A stretch of DNA of 64,000 bases from Siphonodentalium dalli (GCA_032622095.1 CP136062.1:16617739-16681738); one strand, 5' to 3'; shown: positions 1-13,302, counted from the stretch's first letter. Numbers and translations are program-made. Notes: generated by a model from the sequence alone, not told the origin.

Positions 1-3000
1 GACAACTAAAACTGATTTTACATTCTATATGAGGAAAGAGACCATGAGAGTCAAGGAGACTCACGTAAAACGTCACTCATATAGAATGTAAATTTCAATT
101 TGTGATTGGTTATCGCCCTACAATGGACCTAGGTTTCATCGAATGAGTGTATAAAGGAGCCCATGCATATGTTGGCATGCTATTAAGGATTGTGTCACTA
201 ACTTCTGCTATGAAATGACAATGATAGGAAAATCTACAATATACATGAGGAAACAGACTTGGTGTGCTATTGACTAAAATGACAATAAACACCAATGAAC
301 AAAAAAATGACACCCCAGGTTTACGCAGCCAAGTGCCAAAAGGGGGCACATTGACCATTCCACATGAAATAAATGATTATTCTACCAACACCAGCTATAT
401 AATGACAACTAAAACTGATTTTACATTCTATATGAGCCAAGAGACCATGAGAGTCAAGGAGACTCACGTAAAACGTCACTCATATAGAATGTAAATTTCA
501 ATTTGTGATTGGTTATCGCCCTACAATGGACCTAGGTTTCATCGAATGAGTGTATAAAGGAGCCCATGCATATGTTGGCATGCTATTAAGGATTGTGTCA
601 CTAACTTCTGCTATGAAATGACAATGATAGGAAAATCTACAATATACATGAGGAAACAGACTTGGTGTGCTATTGACTAAAATGACAATAAACACCAATG
701 AAAAAAAAATGACACCCCAGGTTTACGCAGCTAAGTGCCTAAAGGGGGCACATTGACCATTCCACATGAAATAAATGATTATTCTACCAACATCAGCTAT
801 ATAATGACAACTAAAACTGATTTTACATTCTATATGAGCCAAGAGACCATGAGAGTCAAGGAGACTCACGTAAAACGTCACTCATATAGAATGTAAATTT
901 CAATTTGTGATTGGTTATCGCCCTACAATGGACCTAGGTTTCATCGAATGAGTGTATAAAGGAGCCCATTGATATGTTGGCATGCTATTAAGGATTGTGT
1001 CACTAACTTCTGTTATGAAATGACAATGATAGGAAAATCTACAATATACATGAGGAAACAGACTTGGTGTACTATTGACTAAAATGACAATAAACACCAA
1101 TGAACAAAACATGACACCCCAGGTTTACGCAGCTAAATGCCTAAAGGGGGCACATTGACCATTCCACATGAAATGAATGATTATTCTACCAACATCAGCT
1201 ATATAATGACAACAAAAACTGATTTTACATTCTATATGAGCCAAGAGACCATGAGAGTCAAGGAGACTCACGTAGAACGTCACTCATATAGAATGTAAAT
1301 TTCAATTTGTGATTGGTTATCGCCCTACAATGGACCTAGGTTTCATCGAATGAGTGTATAAAGGAGCCCATGCATATGTTGGCATGCTATTAAGGATTGT
1401 GTCACTAACTTCTGCTATGAAATGACAATGATAGGAAAATCTACAATATACATGAGGAAACAGACTTGGTGTGCTATTGACTAAAATGACAATAAACACC
1501 AATGAACAAAAAATGACACCCCAGGTTTACGCAGCTAAGTGCCTAAAGGGGGCACATTGACCATTCCACATGAAATAAATGATTATTCTACCAACATCAG
1601 CTATATAATGACAACTAAAACTGATTTTACATTCTATATGAGCCAAGAGACCATGAGAGTCAAGGAGACTCACGTAAAACGTCACTCATATAGAATGTAA
1701 ATTTCAATTTGTGATTGGTTATCGCCCTACAATGGACCTAGGTTTCATCGAATGAGTGTATAAAGGAGCCCATTGATATGTTGGCATGCTATTAAGGATT
1801 GTGTCACTAACTTCTGTTATGAAATGACAATGATAGGAAAATCTACAATATACATGAGGAAACAGACTTGGTGTACTATTGACTAAAATGACAATAAACA
1901 CCAATGAACAAAACATGACACCCCAGGTTTACGCAGCTAAATGCCTAAAGGGGGCACATTGACCATTCCACATGAAATAAATGATTATTCTACCAACATC
2001 AGCTATATAATGACAACAAAAACTGATTTTACATTCTATATGAGGAAAGAGACCATGAGAGTCAAGGAGACTCACGTAAAACGTCACTCATATAGAATGT
2101 AAATTTCAATTTGTGATTGGTTATCGCCCTACAATGGACCTAGGTTTCATCGAATGAGTGTATAAAGGAGCCCATGCATATGTTGGCATGCTATTAAGGA
2201 TTGTGTCACTAACTTCTGCTATGAAATGACAATGATAGGAAAATCTACAATATACATGAGGAAACAGACTTGGTGTGCTATTGACTAAAATGACAATAAA
2301 CACCAATGAACAAAAAATGACACCCCAGGTTTACGCAGCTAAGTGCCTAAAGGGGGCACATTGACCATTCCACATGAAATATATGATTATTCTACCAACA
2401 TCAGCTATATAATGACAACTAAAACTGATTTTACATTCTATATGAGGAAAGAGACCATGAGAGTCAAGGAGACTCACGTAAAACGTCACTCATATAGAAT
2501 GTAAATTTCAATTTGTGATTGGTTATCGCCCTACAATGGACCTAGGTTTCATCGAATGAGTGTATAAAGGAGCCCATTGATATGTTGGCATGCTATTAAG
2601 GATTGTGTCACTAACTTCTGTTATGAAATGACAATGATAGGAAAATCTACAATATACATGAGGAAACAGACTTGGTGTACTATTGACTAAAATGACAATA
2701 AACACCAATGAACAAAACATGACACCCCAGGTTTACGCAGCTAAATGCCTAAAGGGGGCACATTGACCATTCCACATGAAATGAATGATTATTCTACCAA
2801 CATCAGCTATATAATGACAACAAAAACTGATTTTACATTCTATATGAGCCAAGAGACCATGAGAGTCAAGGAGACTCACGTAAAACGTCACTCATATAGA
2901 ATGTAAATTTCAATTTGTGATTGGTTATCGCCCTACAATGGACCTAGGTTTCATCGAATGAGTGTATAAAGGAGCCCATGCATATGTTGGCATGCTATTA

Positions 3001-5427
3001 AGGATTGTGTCACTAACTTCTGCTATGAAATGACAATGATAGGAAAATCTACAATATACACGAGGAAACAGACTTGGTGTGCTATTGACTAAAATGACAA
3101 TAAACACCAATGAACAAAAAATGACACCCCAGGTTTACGCAGCTAAGTGCCTAAAGGGGGCACATTGACCATTCCACATGAAATAAATGATTATTCTACC
3201 AACATCAGCTATATAATGACAACTAAAACTGATTTTACATTCTATATGAGGAAAGAGACCATGAGTCAAGGAGACTCACGTAAAACGTCACTCATATAGA
3301 ATGTAAATTTCAATTTGTGATTGGTTATCGCCCTACAATGGACCTAGGTTTCATCGAATGAGTGTATAAAGGAGCCCATTGATATGTTGGCATGCTATTA
3401 AGGATTGTGTCACTAACTTCTGTTATGAAATGACAATGATAGGAAAATCTACAATATACATGAGGAAACAGACTTGGTGTACTATTGACTAAAATGACAA
3501 TAAACACCAATGAACAAAAAATAACACCCCAGGTTTACGCAGCTAAGTGCCTAAAGGGGGCACATTGACCATTCCACATGAAATAAATGATTATTCTACC
3601 AACATCAGCTATATAATGACAACTAAAACTGATTTTACATTCTATATGAGGAAAGAGACCATGAGAGTCAAGGAGACTCACGTAAAACGTCACTCATATA
3701 GAATGTAAATTTCAATTTGTGATTGGTTATCGCCCTACAATGGACCTAGGTTTCATCGAATGAGTGTATAAAGGAGCCTATTGATATGTTGGCATGCTAT
3801 TAAGGATTGTGTCACTAACTTCTGCTATGAAATGACAATGATAGGAAAATCTACAATATACATGAGGAAACAGACTTGGTGTACTATTGACTAAAATGAC
3901 AATAAACACCAATGAACAAAAAATAACACCCCAGGTTTACGCAGCTAAATGCCTAAAGGGGGCACATTGACCATTCCACATGAAATAAATGATTATTCTA
4001 CCAACATCAGCTATATAATGACAACTAAAACTGATTTTACATTCTATATGAGGAAAGAGACCATGAGAGTCAAGGAGACTCACGTAAAACGTCACTCATA
4101 TAGAATGTAAATTTCAATTTGTGATTGGTTATCGCCCTACAATGGACCTAGGTTTCATCGAATGAGTGTATAAAGGAGCCCATTGATATGTTGGCATGCT
4201 ATTAAGGATTGTGTCACTAACTTCTGCTATGAAATGACAATGATAGGAAAATCTACAATATACATGAGGAAACAGACTTGGTGTGCTATTGACTAAAATG
4301 ACAATAAACACCAATGAACAAAAAATGACACCCCAGGTTTACGCAGCCAAGTGCCAAAAGGGGGCACATTGACCATTCCACATGAAATAAATGATTATTC
4401 TACCAACACCAGCTATATAATGACAACTAAAACTGATTTTACATTCTATATGAGGAAAGAGACCATGAGAGTCAAGGAGACTCACGTAAAACGTCACTCA
4501 TATAGAATGTAAATTTCAATTTGTGATTGGTTATCGCCCTACAATGGACCTAGGTTTCATCGAATGAGTGTATAAAGGAGCCCATGCATATGTTGGCATG
4601 CTATTAAGGATTGTGTCACTAACTTCTGCTATGAAATGACAATGATAGGAAAATCTACAATATACATGAGGAAACAGACTTGGTGTACTATTGACTAAAA
4701 TGACAATAAACACCAATGAAAAAAAAATGACACCCCAGGTTTACGCAGCTAAATGCCTAAAGGGGGCACATTGACCATTCCACATGAAATAAATGATTAT
4801 TCTACCAACATCAGCTATATAATGACAACTAAAACTGATTTTACATTCTATATGAGGAAAGAGACCATGAGAGTCAAGGAGACTCACGTAAAACGTCACT
4901 CATATAGAATGTAAATTTCAATTTGTGATAGGTTATCGCCCTACAATGGACCTAGGTTTCATCGAATGAGTGTATAAAGGAGCCCATTGATATGTTGGCA
5001 TGCTATTAAGGATTGTGTCACTAACTTCTGCTATGAAATGACAATGATAGGAAAATCTACAATATACATGAGGAAACAGACTTGGTGTACTATTGACTAA
5101 AATGACAATAAACACCAATGAACAAAAAATGACACCCCAGGTTTACGCAGCTAAATGCCTAAAGGGGGCACATTGACCATTCCACATGAAATAAATGATT
5201 ATTCTACCAACATCAGCTATATAATGACAACTAAAACTGATTTTACATTCTATATGAGGAAAGAGACCATGAGAGTCCAGGAGACTCACGTAAAATGTTA
5301 CTCATATAGAATGTAAATTTCAATTTGTGATTGGTTATCGCCCTACAATAGACCTAGGTTTCATCGCATGAGTGTATAAAGGAGCCCATTGATATGTTGG
5401 CATGTTATTAATGATTGTGTCGCTAAC
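1..5427. repeat. Satellite array, 402-bp unit, about 13.5 copies
   Basis: Near-identical units recur every 402 bp (one unit is 400 bp because of a 2-bp loss near 3265) from the left edge to about 5427, where identity stops abruptly. Each unit contains a perfect 17-bp inverted repeat (TTTACATTCTATATGAG and its complement) separated by about 43 bp, so each unit can form a hairpin. Two unit variants alternate through 513-3510, differing for example in GCATATG versus TGATATG and GCTATTGAC versus ACTATTGAC; this gives an 804-bp higher-order period. Each unit has a short minus-strand ORF of about 61 codons, which I read as a by-product of the repeat. The array start lies outside the window. Confidence 0.97.
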
Positions 5428-5517
5428 TCCTGCTGATCAATCCATTTGCATTTATCTCCCTGATGACTAATGTGTGATGACTCAGATGATGGAAGGGCGG
5501 CTAACCTTGCTCGATAC

Positions 5518-6283
5518 CAGGGTTTCCGCTAGGGGTAGGGGAATGGGGCCGGTAGCCATCAAGGGGAAAAATCCAGGTAAAAGTAGCCTGTTTTAGCACT
5601 GGTTGAACTACTTTCGTTATATCGGCCAATAGAATCGTGTGAGAGTAGAAATGGCAGATTGTTTTGTTCCATTTCTGCCCAAGTTCCAAGCTATCAAACC
5701 TTATAAGTGTACCTGTAACTTTAAAACTAGTAAATTTATTAGATATAAATTAATTTACGAAGTAGTCAGAACACCAGTAATTTGGATCCCGAGTTAAACG
5801 TGCTCGTTAATGTTAAAAGACTCACTGTGGAAGACCCAGCAATTTTGGATGCATAACATAATCGGAATATATACTCCCACATTTCTCTCTCGCTCTATTA
5901 CAAAGTGAACAGTATATTTTGAGGTATAAAACATGACAGGTACAATTAAAATACTGCTCTTTTGCATAACATAACCGGGTACTAACCGCAACGTAACTAA
6001 CCAGCATCAAAGGCATAGCTTCTATAAGCGATGTCAGTTCCGATCATTTCCTGTTTCGATTTTCTGTATAACAACGCGCTTAGAGTGTGTACACTCACAA
6101 GATATAAAATAGATTCACTTTTTTAAATTGCTTAGTACTATTCCAACAAAATTCAGAAGTTTTAAACATCTTTATACCTTTATAGACATGCAGTATGTGT
6201 CCTGGGGTATGGCAGGAGGGGGAAACTTGGCGAGGGGAACGGGGCCGTCAAGGGAACCCCCTGCCGGTATAGCGGAAACCCTG
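5518..6283. mobile_element. hAT-like non-autonomous DNA transposon (CAGGGTTTCCGCT family)
   Basis: The element begins CAGGGTTTCCGCT and ends with its exact complement AGCGGAAACCCTG. It is flanked on both sides by the identical 8-bp sequence CTCGATAC (5510-5517 and 6284-6291). An 8-bp target duplication with CAGGG termini is the hAT superfamily signature. The 766-bp interior has GC-rich subterminal blocks and no transposase-like ORF, so it is probably a non-autonomous copy. A second copy is at 61767-63256 and a lone end is at 27399. Confidence 0.85.
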
Positions 6284-6384
6284 CTCGATACTAACAGTAT
6301 AATGTGTAGACCTAGTGTACACTGACTACTGTGTAGCACCCCTTGCCTTGGTGACAGTGAAACATACACGTCTGTATAAAACTT

Positions 6385-8275
6385 ATATTAAATGAAAGTG
6401 TCAATGACACTGTAGCTCAACTTTGAAAGGGAATAATTTCACGTGATACAGTCAATGGAGTGATTAGGAATGTGGAAAGTTGAAAGGCCTAGTTATGCAA
6501 AGAGTAAAATCCAAGAAGGCTGCTAGCAGCCATTTTTTTTTGGTCGAATGACCCTAAAAAGACTTGTTCCCATTTAAACTTCATTGTTAATATGCATTAC
6601 AAATTTCATGATGATCTGACAAAAGATACGACCTGTACCCTATGTGAAAGGATTTAGTCATGTAAAGAGTAAAATACTGCTGCCGGCCATGTTTTTTTGG
6701 GCGAATGACCTCAAAATGATCCGTTTGCCATCTACATGTCATTGTTAACTTCCACGACAAATCTCATTATGATCGGACCAAAGATACCACTTGTAGCCAA
6801 TTTACTGCCAAAGGATTTAGTCATGCAAAGTGTAAAATCCAAGATGGCTGCTGGCAGAGATGTTCTTTGGCAGAACGACCAAAATTACTCGTTCCCATCT
6901 ACATGTCAATTATTAACATCCACGACAAATTTCATTATGATCAGATGAACAGTACTTCCGTAGCCCATACTAATAGATTAAATTTTGAAATCCAAGATGG
7001 CCGTTGGTGGCCATTTTGTTTGCCGAATGACTCCAAAATGCCTCGATCCCATCTACATATCAATGACAATAGCCATTAAAATTTCATAATGATCCGACCA
7101 GAGGTAGGACCTGTAGCGTGTGCCAAAGGATTTAGTCAAACAAAGAGTAAAATCCAAGATGGCTTCTGGACAGTGCTGGTGGCCATGTTTTTTGGCCGAA
7201 CAAACCCAAAATGTCTCGTTCCCATCTACATATCAATATTAACATCCATGACAAATTTAATGATGATCCGACAAAAGATAAAACCTGTAGCCCATGCTAA
7301 TGGATTGAATTTTGAAATCCAAGATGGCTGCTGGTGCCATGTTTTTGGCCGAACGACCCCAAAATGACTTGTTCCCATCTACATGTCAATGTCAACAGCC
7401 ATGAGAAATCTCATACTCTTGAGTGCCTAATAAACATACATGTACGATTATTAAAATCGAGGTAAAATTCCCACCTGTACGATCGTTATTTGGTCCTGTA
7501 CGTTTATTAAATTAACCAAAAGAAATAATTCACCAATCTTAAATTGTGTCATTCAAAGATAAATGAACTCTGATTGTTGACAGTGATCTGCAGCACACTG
7601 TAGATTCACAGACCGGGCTATCCATCGAAACTATTTCTGTCCCATGGTATCAGTAAACCAGTCAGATGGTGCGTTTTGTTGGGATGTATGGTACTAATAT
7701 TTTCAGTCTGTACGTTTATTCCACCCTGTACTATTATTCAGTTACGCGACATTTTCCAACCTGTACTATTATTCCACCCTGTACTTTTATTAGGCACTCA
7801 AGAGTAATGATCTGACCAAAAGTACGACCTGTAGCCTGTGCCAAAGGATTTGGTCATGCAAAGAGTAAAATCCAAGATGGCTGCTGGCGGCCATGTTTTT
7901 TGGCCGAATGACTACAAAATGACTCGTTCTCATCTACATGTACATATCAATAATAACATCCATGACAAATTTCATGATGATCAGATCAGATGAATAGTAC
8001 GACCTGTAGCCCACGCCAATGGATTTAATTTTGAAATCCAAGATGGCCGCCAGGCTCCAGCAGCCATGTTTTTTTTGCCGATGAACCAAAAATGACTCAT
8101 TCCATTTACATGTCAATGTCAACATTAATGACAAATTAAAAAAAGATCAGACTAAAGGTACGACCTGTAGCCCACGCCAAAGGAAATTGTTGACGGACAC
8201 ACGCACACAGACACACGGACGACAACCCATGGCAATTGCTCAAACTTTCAAAGTAAGTTGAGCTAATAAAATTAT
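6385..8275 (+). mobile_element. Internally repetitive transposon 'P', copy 1
   Basis: The block consists of diverged ~160-bp units sharing phrases such as AAAATCCAAGATGGC, ATGACAAATTTCATGATGA and ACGACCTGTAGCCCA. Its two ends carry related inverted sequences: left TAGCTCAACTTTGAAAG (near 6413) and right, complemented, TTAGCTCAACTTACTTTG (near 8260). The left end is preceded by a short palindrome, AGTGTCAATGACACT. The same end pair bounds the copy at 32354-39340, which supports this being one mobile unit rather than a simple satellite. ORFs up to 92 codons occur inside but follow the repeat and look non-coding. A TA MITE is inserted at 7416-7804. Confidence 0.75.
7416..7804. mobile_element. 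TA-flanked MITE nested in P copy 1
   Basis: Perfect 19-bp terminal inverted repeats (CTCTTGAGTGCCTAATAAA at 7416-7434 and its complement at 7786-7804) are flanked by TA on both sides (7414-7415 and 7805-7806). Removing the insert and one TA restores TCATAATGATCTGACC, matching the uninterrupted repeat at about 7084 (TTCATAATGATCCGACC). The interior repeats CCTGTAC(N)TTATT-like motifs near both ends. The TA duplication suggests a Tc1/mariner-type element; no transposase ORF is visible. Confidence 0.88.
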
Positions 8276-10185
8276 ATATGAATACAAATAAAAGACACGG
8301 GCGACGTTCGTTGCAGAAATATTCATATTTGTTCAAATTGCCATCAACAAAAGGAATATTAAAATATATATAGTTTTGTTGATATGCCTAACATAATCAG
8401 CGCGTAAATAGTATATTGTCGTCAAGCCGTACGAGTGTGTACGTAAACAAGAACCTGCTTGTGTTATATAAATGTTGCTTTTGTTTACACAGCACAGTGC
8501 AATTCTTTTGGTTAATCACACACAAATGATATAAACGCTCTTTATTATTTCAGGAAAACTAACAAATAACGCTTTTTATGCTTACCATATGTCCATATCA
8601 GGATCTAAACAGAAGCCAGGAAATGTAACGTTGTTCACTTTTGTTTACATAACAAAGGTAAAACAATCGACAACATACTGCTTATGCCATATTTCTGATT
8701 GTGTAAATTAGAACAAGATCTGTCTATATGTTACTATTTTTTCTGTTTATGGCAGGTTTTGATGGAGGTGAAAATTTTAACAGAATAGCCACCGCAATGC
8801 CGACCGTATCTTTAAAATGGGTTTTGGCATCTTTTGAAACACCTATTGTAAATTGACAAATTGAATTCTAAAATAATTTAATAATAGTAATAATGTTTAA
8901 GTTAATATTTATGTATTCGATTCTGTGAGTTCTGAATTAGCTTTTCAATATTATTGATTAGGCTATATAACTGATATATATATATGATTATGGCATTTGT
9001 ATGATATATGTTGATGAAACATTGAAATGAATGCAGGGACGTGGCTAGAGGGTCTCCGTTGGGGTGTCCACCTTGGAAAATTACTACTGCAGCCCCTTTT
9101 GAATTGGTGCTCATGCCTAATATCCTATTTATACATAAACCTTATGATTACATTCAGATATTTTATCCTGAAAATTGCATCAATCCTAACATCTAATGGT
9201 CTAACTCCAGACAAATGCACACGGCTACTGGCAAGAGATCAGGACACACCGGGCTGACCATGGTTGTTCGGTCTGGTGTGAGAAAATTTTGAAAACTATA
9301 CAAGGAAATCGCAAATGCTAGCATTTAGACAAGCCTCAACTAAAGCTTTCCTATAAGGCCAAACAAAATTAATGAATTGATTCTCAGGCAATTTTTTTTT
9401 CAAATGAATGAGGGAGGGCGGTTTTTATTTTTATTTTTTATTTTTTTCTGCGCATAGTAAGCATGGACAAAGATACCTTCCTCTGTCTAGTAATAACCAG
9501 AAAGGTAGAGGGAACTGTTATGCATATAAACTCATTTAGTCTTATATAACGAGAGGCCGATCACGATCGGCAGATGTTTAACCCATCCCTTGGTGATAGT
9601 AAATTGTTATAATCAGAATCATAATCTTTTAATGTTGAATTATAGAGTATACTGTTATGATCTAAAGTAGTATATGACAAATGTACATAATAACCAGTAA
9701 TAACACAAATTATTGAAATGTATGAGTCAATATAGAAGTTAACATCTAAACTCTAGAGCCTGTCACCACTATCATAGTGTAAGCAGTTCTATTCATGTTG
9801 TTGCAAATTGCCATGTGAGATATCAAAATAATATAATTATTTATTTAATGGAAAAGGTTAAAAGACATGGAATGGGTAAAAGGGGTTAAATCACCTATCT
9901 CTGCCCTGTTTGATCCAATGTAGTCCCAATATCCAAGGACTTGGAGAGCTCCATTGGTCTAGTTAAATATATTTTCATGGCTAAGTTGTGGTTAATAAGA
10001 TAGCTAAATCAATTTATCCAATAATTCACTAATTTGTGTCTCTTATAGAGAGCTAACATATGAGGGCTATAAATAACTCTCAATAAACCATGTCTTTTTA
10101 TCTCTCTCACAGAGAAGCTGTGAGGCTGAGGTATTCATTAATTGTAAGTTACTTGGGTTATAATTGGATAATTCTTAGTTGAAAA
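8276..10185. other. Non-coding stretch without a recognised gene
   Basis: I see no supported exon here. A degenerate dispersed repeat lies at about 9230-9370 (phrases ACCATGGTT and CTAGCATTTAGACAAGCCTC) and is related to 11505-11620. A T/A-rich low-complexity run lies at 9390-9450. ORFs of 65-76 codons occur but lack recognisable domains. Confidence 0.6.
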
Positions 10186-10777
10186 AGGGCCATATCTCTG
10201 TTATAACAAATTGGATCTAACCCATATTCAAACTCGTCCTGTATTTTGAGTTGAGAAACTCATATACCAAATTTGGCTCCTATCAGATGAAAAATGGTTG
10301 CTTTATCGAAGTATGTGTGAACTATATGTCAAAGGACCATAACTCCATTAAAAAACATCCGATCAAACCCATATTCGAACTCAATCTGTATCTTGGTCTG
10401 AGAAACTCATATACCAAATTTGGTTCCAATCAGATAAAAAATGTTTGAGTTATGGCAGAATTCATGAATTCTAAGTCGAAAAAGGGCCATAACTCCGTAA
10501 AATAAACTCGGATCAAACCCATATTCGAACTCGGTCTGTATTTTGGGCCGAGAAACTCACATACCAAATTTGGTTCCGATCAGATAAAAAATGTTTGAGT
10601 TATGGCAGAATGCGTGAATTCTAAGTCGAAAAAGGGCCATAACTCTGTAAAAAAAAGTCGGATCAAACCCATATTCGAACTCGATCTGTATTTTGGGCTG
10701 AAAACCCCATATACAAAATTTGGTTTTGATCAGGTAGAAAATGTTTGAGTTATCGCATTACACGTAAAGTGTCTACG
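10186..10777 (+). repeat. Degenerate ~150-bp tandem repeat, four copies
   Basis: Four diverged copies start with GGCCATAACTC-like text at about 10187, 10333, 10486 and 10634. Each contains AACCCATATTCGAACTC and AAACTCATATACCAAATTTG. The spacing is 146-153 bp. I recall similar text as a common dispersed repeat in bivalve genomes, but cannot check it. Confidence 0.85.
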
Positions 10778-10829
10778 GACGGACAGACGGACGGACAGAC
10801 GGACAGACGGACGGACGGACGGACGAACG
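10775..10829. repeat. (GGAC/AGAC)n microsatellite
   Basis: A run of GGAC/AGAC tetranucleotides follows directly on the ~150-bp repeat array and probably belongs to the same dispersed element. Confidence 0.9.
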
Positions 10830-11340
10830 ACGAGTGGTCAATCCGGACAACGACACTATGTTTACCATACATGGTATGGGTAAACATAAAAATGACATTG
10901 TACTATCAGTGTATGACTGGGATTACCTAGTAACAATATATAATGCCCCTGACATTAACTACTGTTATTGTTGTCTAAAAACTGATACCTCCCCATTCTA
11001 ATATGTGATCCTGAATTTAGTCCTGTGCCATTCAATTGTATAAAGTTACAATTAGTGTAAGTTGTTCACAATGACTAATTGTGAGAAGAGCATGAGGATC
11101 AGCTAAATCATTTTCTGAATTGTAGTCATCTACTTCATGTTGTAAGCCTGCAAGTCACTTTTTAACACATTACATGTTAGACCTCAATGCACACTAATAT
11201 TCAACACATATCTGCTATGGACATGTTGATAAAATCCACAATTTTTTTTTTTTTCAAATTTTTTTGTCATAACATCAGGCATTGCAATAAAAAGGCCTAA
11301 TGCGGCCCTTTTTATTCAATGCGGCGGGGCCTGAGAACCA

Positions 11341-11751
11341 AAACCTTTTTTTTTTTTGGCCTAATGTTGGAAATTTCAAACCTCATACTCCCCCTCAGGT
11401 TGGAAAATTGTCCAACTAATGACCATTTCGGTCCACACGTTTGAACAAATGTAGTAAAATAGTGTTTTGTTAAACTAATTAGCTCTTTTGTATTGGCCAC
11501 GGTGGAGGGACAATGACACATCGGGCAGACCATGGTTCAAAAATTTTGAAATCTGAACAAGACCATTGCAAAATCCTAGCATCTTGACTAGCCTCAAGCT
11601 TTCCTAGAGTTGGAAATTTCAAACCTAACTTAGGTACGAAAATTTCCAATTGATGACAATTCCAATGACAAAATGTATGACAATATTGTTTTCTTAAATT
11701 AACCACAGGCCTATGGGAAGTCCTTTTCACATTTATTATATATTTACGCTT
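11341..11751. repeat. Diverged dispersed repeat, partly duplicated
   Basis: GTTGGAAATTTCAAACCT occurs at about 11364 and again at 11609, with related flanks, indicating an internal duplication. The middle (11505-11620) is related to 9230-9370 and, in inverted orientation, to 12375-12475. It is cut by the assembly gap. Confidence 0.6.
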
Positions 11752-11851
11752 NNNNNNNNNNNNNNNNNNNNNNNNNNNNNNNNNNNNNNNNNNNNNNNNN
11801 NNNNNNNNNNNNNNNNNNNNNNNNNNNNNNNNNNNNNNNNNNNNNNNNNNN
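11752..11851. other. Assembly gap, exactly 100 N
   Basis: One hundred N characters, the conventional length for a gap of unknown size. The true missing length is unknown. ORFs called across it are meaningless. Confidence 0.99.
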
Positions 11852-11875
11852 TCTCTCTCTCTCTCTCTCTCTCTC
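11852..11875. repeat. (TC)n microsatellite at the gap edge
   Basis: Twelve TC dinucleotides immediately follow the gap. The simple repeat is the likely reason assembly failed here. Confidence 0.95.
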
Positions 11876-12530
11876 CTGTCATTATAGTCCATAATCGCTG
11901 AAAGAGCATAATTATGTACATACAAATCGGGAATCGAATCCGGGTTGTTTCTGTTGCCTATTTGAAACTCGGGGTCTTTTAAGGACACTGGTCAATGTGT
12001 ATTAATTAGTCTGCCGCTGCGTGATAGAGATAAAGGGATTATAAGATAAAGCAATTAGGGTGTCTGGACGTTATATAAACATGCACTTATCAATAAACAA
12101 TGATTCTCTCTCTGTAGTCAGAGGCGGACTGGCCGATCGGGAAAATTCCCGATAAGCCGGAGCCCGTGTGGGGGGGGGGGTATATATGTGGTTGGGCCGC
12201 AAATGAAAACGACGTGGGCCGCCACATGTGTTGTTTAACCAGTCTAATTGGCTAATCGTAATTTTGTAATTAAATGAACTTGTCAGCATCATATAACACC
12301 ACGTAAAGACCACGTTAATCTCGAGATTTTAACGGTAAACCAGCTGTAAATCCCAATATATTTCTCACGAACCACTCCTCCAATTGAAATTTCCAACACG
12401 ATAGGCACGCTGCCAGCCTAGATGCTAGGATTAGCGATTTTCTTGTATAGTTTTATAGTTTTGTATAGATCTGACCCACTTTTTAAAATTGCTTTAAGTC
12501 ACTATTATGTGATATTTTCGTAAACCACGT
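11876..12530. other. Non-coding stretch, with an 11-G tract
   Basis: No supported gene. A transposon-end-like sequence AGAGGCGGACTGGCC lies at about 12120, followed by an 11-nt G run at 12170-12180. No matching inverted end was found nearby. Confidence 0.5.
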
Positions 12531-13045
12531 AATGCAATTGCGCTTAAGCGAGCGTAATGAAATTTGAATTACGCTTAAGCATAATGCGATTACGCTTATT
12601 ATGTATATGCTTATTAAGCGTAATGTGAATGCATTATGTTTAAGCGTACACAACAATTAAAAATGTATGCCTGACACTGACACATATTTATAGACTTTAC
12701 AACTACATGTATACTAATATTATGAGAGGCCAAATTCACATTTAATAGCTAATTGCGTTTAAGCGTAATGGAGATATATGTGAGGCTATTGCATTTAAGC
12801 GTAATGCCATTACACATGAAGCGTAATGCTTTTTACGCTTAAGCGTAATAGCCTCACATATATCTCCATTACGCTTAAGCGTAATTCCAGCATAATTGGT
12901 TTTCTTAATTAGCTCTACTACTAGTACCTAACATCTAATGGTATCATCTAAGGTAAATATGTCAAGGGTTAATGGCATCAGCAATTGGCTGCATCAATTT
13001 CAGCTTCAGGGGAGTTTTGACAAATGTAGTTTGAATTACGCTTAA

Positions 13046-13302
13046 CCCTTTCAGTGCCAGGGGCCAATCTCATCGGCCCTAATTTACGGTCTGTAAAATC
13101 GGCCCTTTTTTTTTTTTTAGATTAAAAAAATTATTAAAATTGTAAAAAATTGTAAAAAATAATTACAAATGATGAAAAATTGTTAGGCCAATGCATTCTC
13201 TTATATATGCGAGGCGACCTATGGTCGACTCGCATATATAAGAGAATGCATTGGCACAGGGTATATGGGTTGATACAAAAATCGGACCTGGCACTCAAAG
13301 GG
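13046..13302. mobile_element. TTAA MITE, family PB-B (CCCTTTCAGTGCCAGG), copy 1
   Basis: Flanked by TTAA at 13042-13045 and 13303-13306, with ends CCCTTTCAGTGCCAGG and CCTGGCACTCAAAGGG. TTAA duplications and CCCTTT termini are typical of piggyBac-like elements; this family has no ORF. It contains one copy of the ~70-bp hairpin centred on GGCGACCTATGGTCGA. Confidence 0.8.

Noticed and set aside
110-5118. Series of minus-strand ORFs of about 61-82 codons, one per 402-bp unit
   Set aside because: They follow the satellite period, end at the same stop each time, have no recognisable domain and no promoter or splice context. They are by-products of the repeat.
6736-7367. ORFs of 70-92 codons in the P repeat
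   Set aside because: They repeat with the ~160-bp units in shifting frames and show no domain.
11479-11988. 169-codon ORF across the assembly gap
   Set aside because: Contains 34 unknown residues from the N run; the frame across the gap is meaningless.
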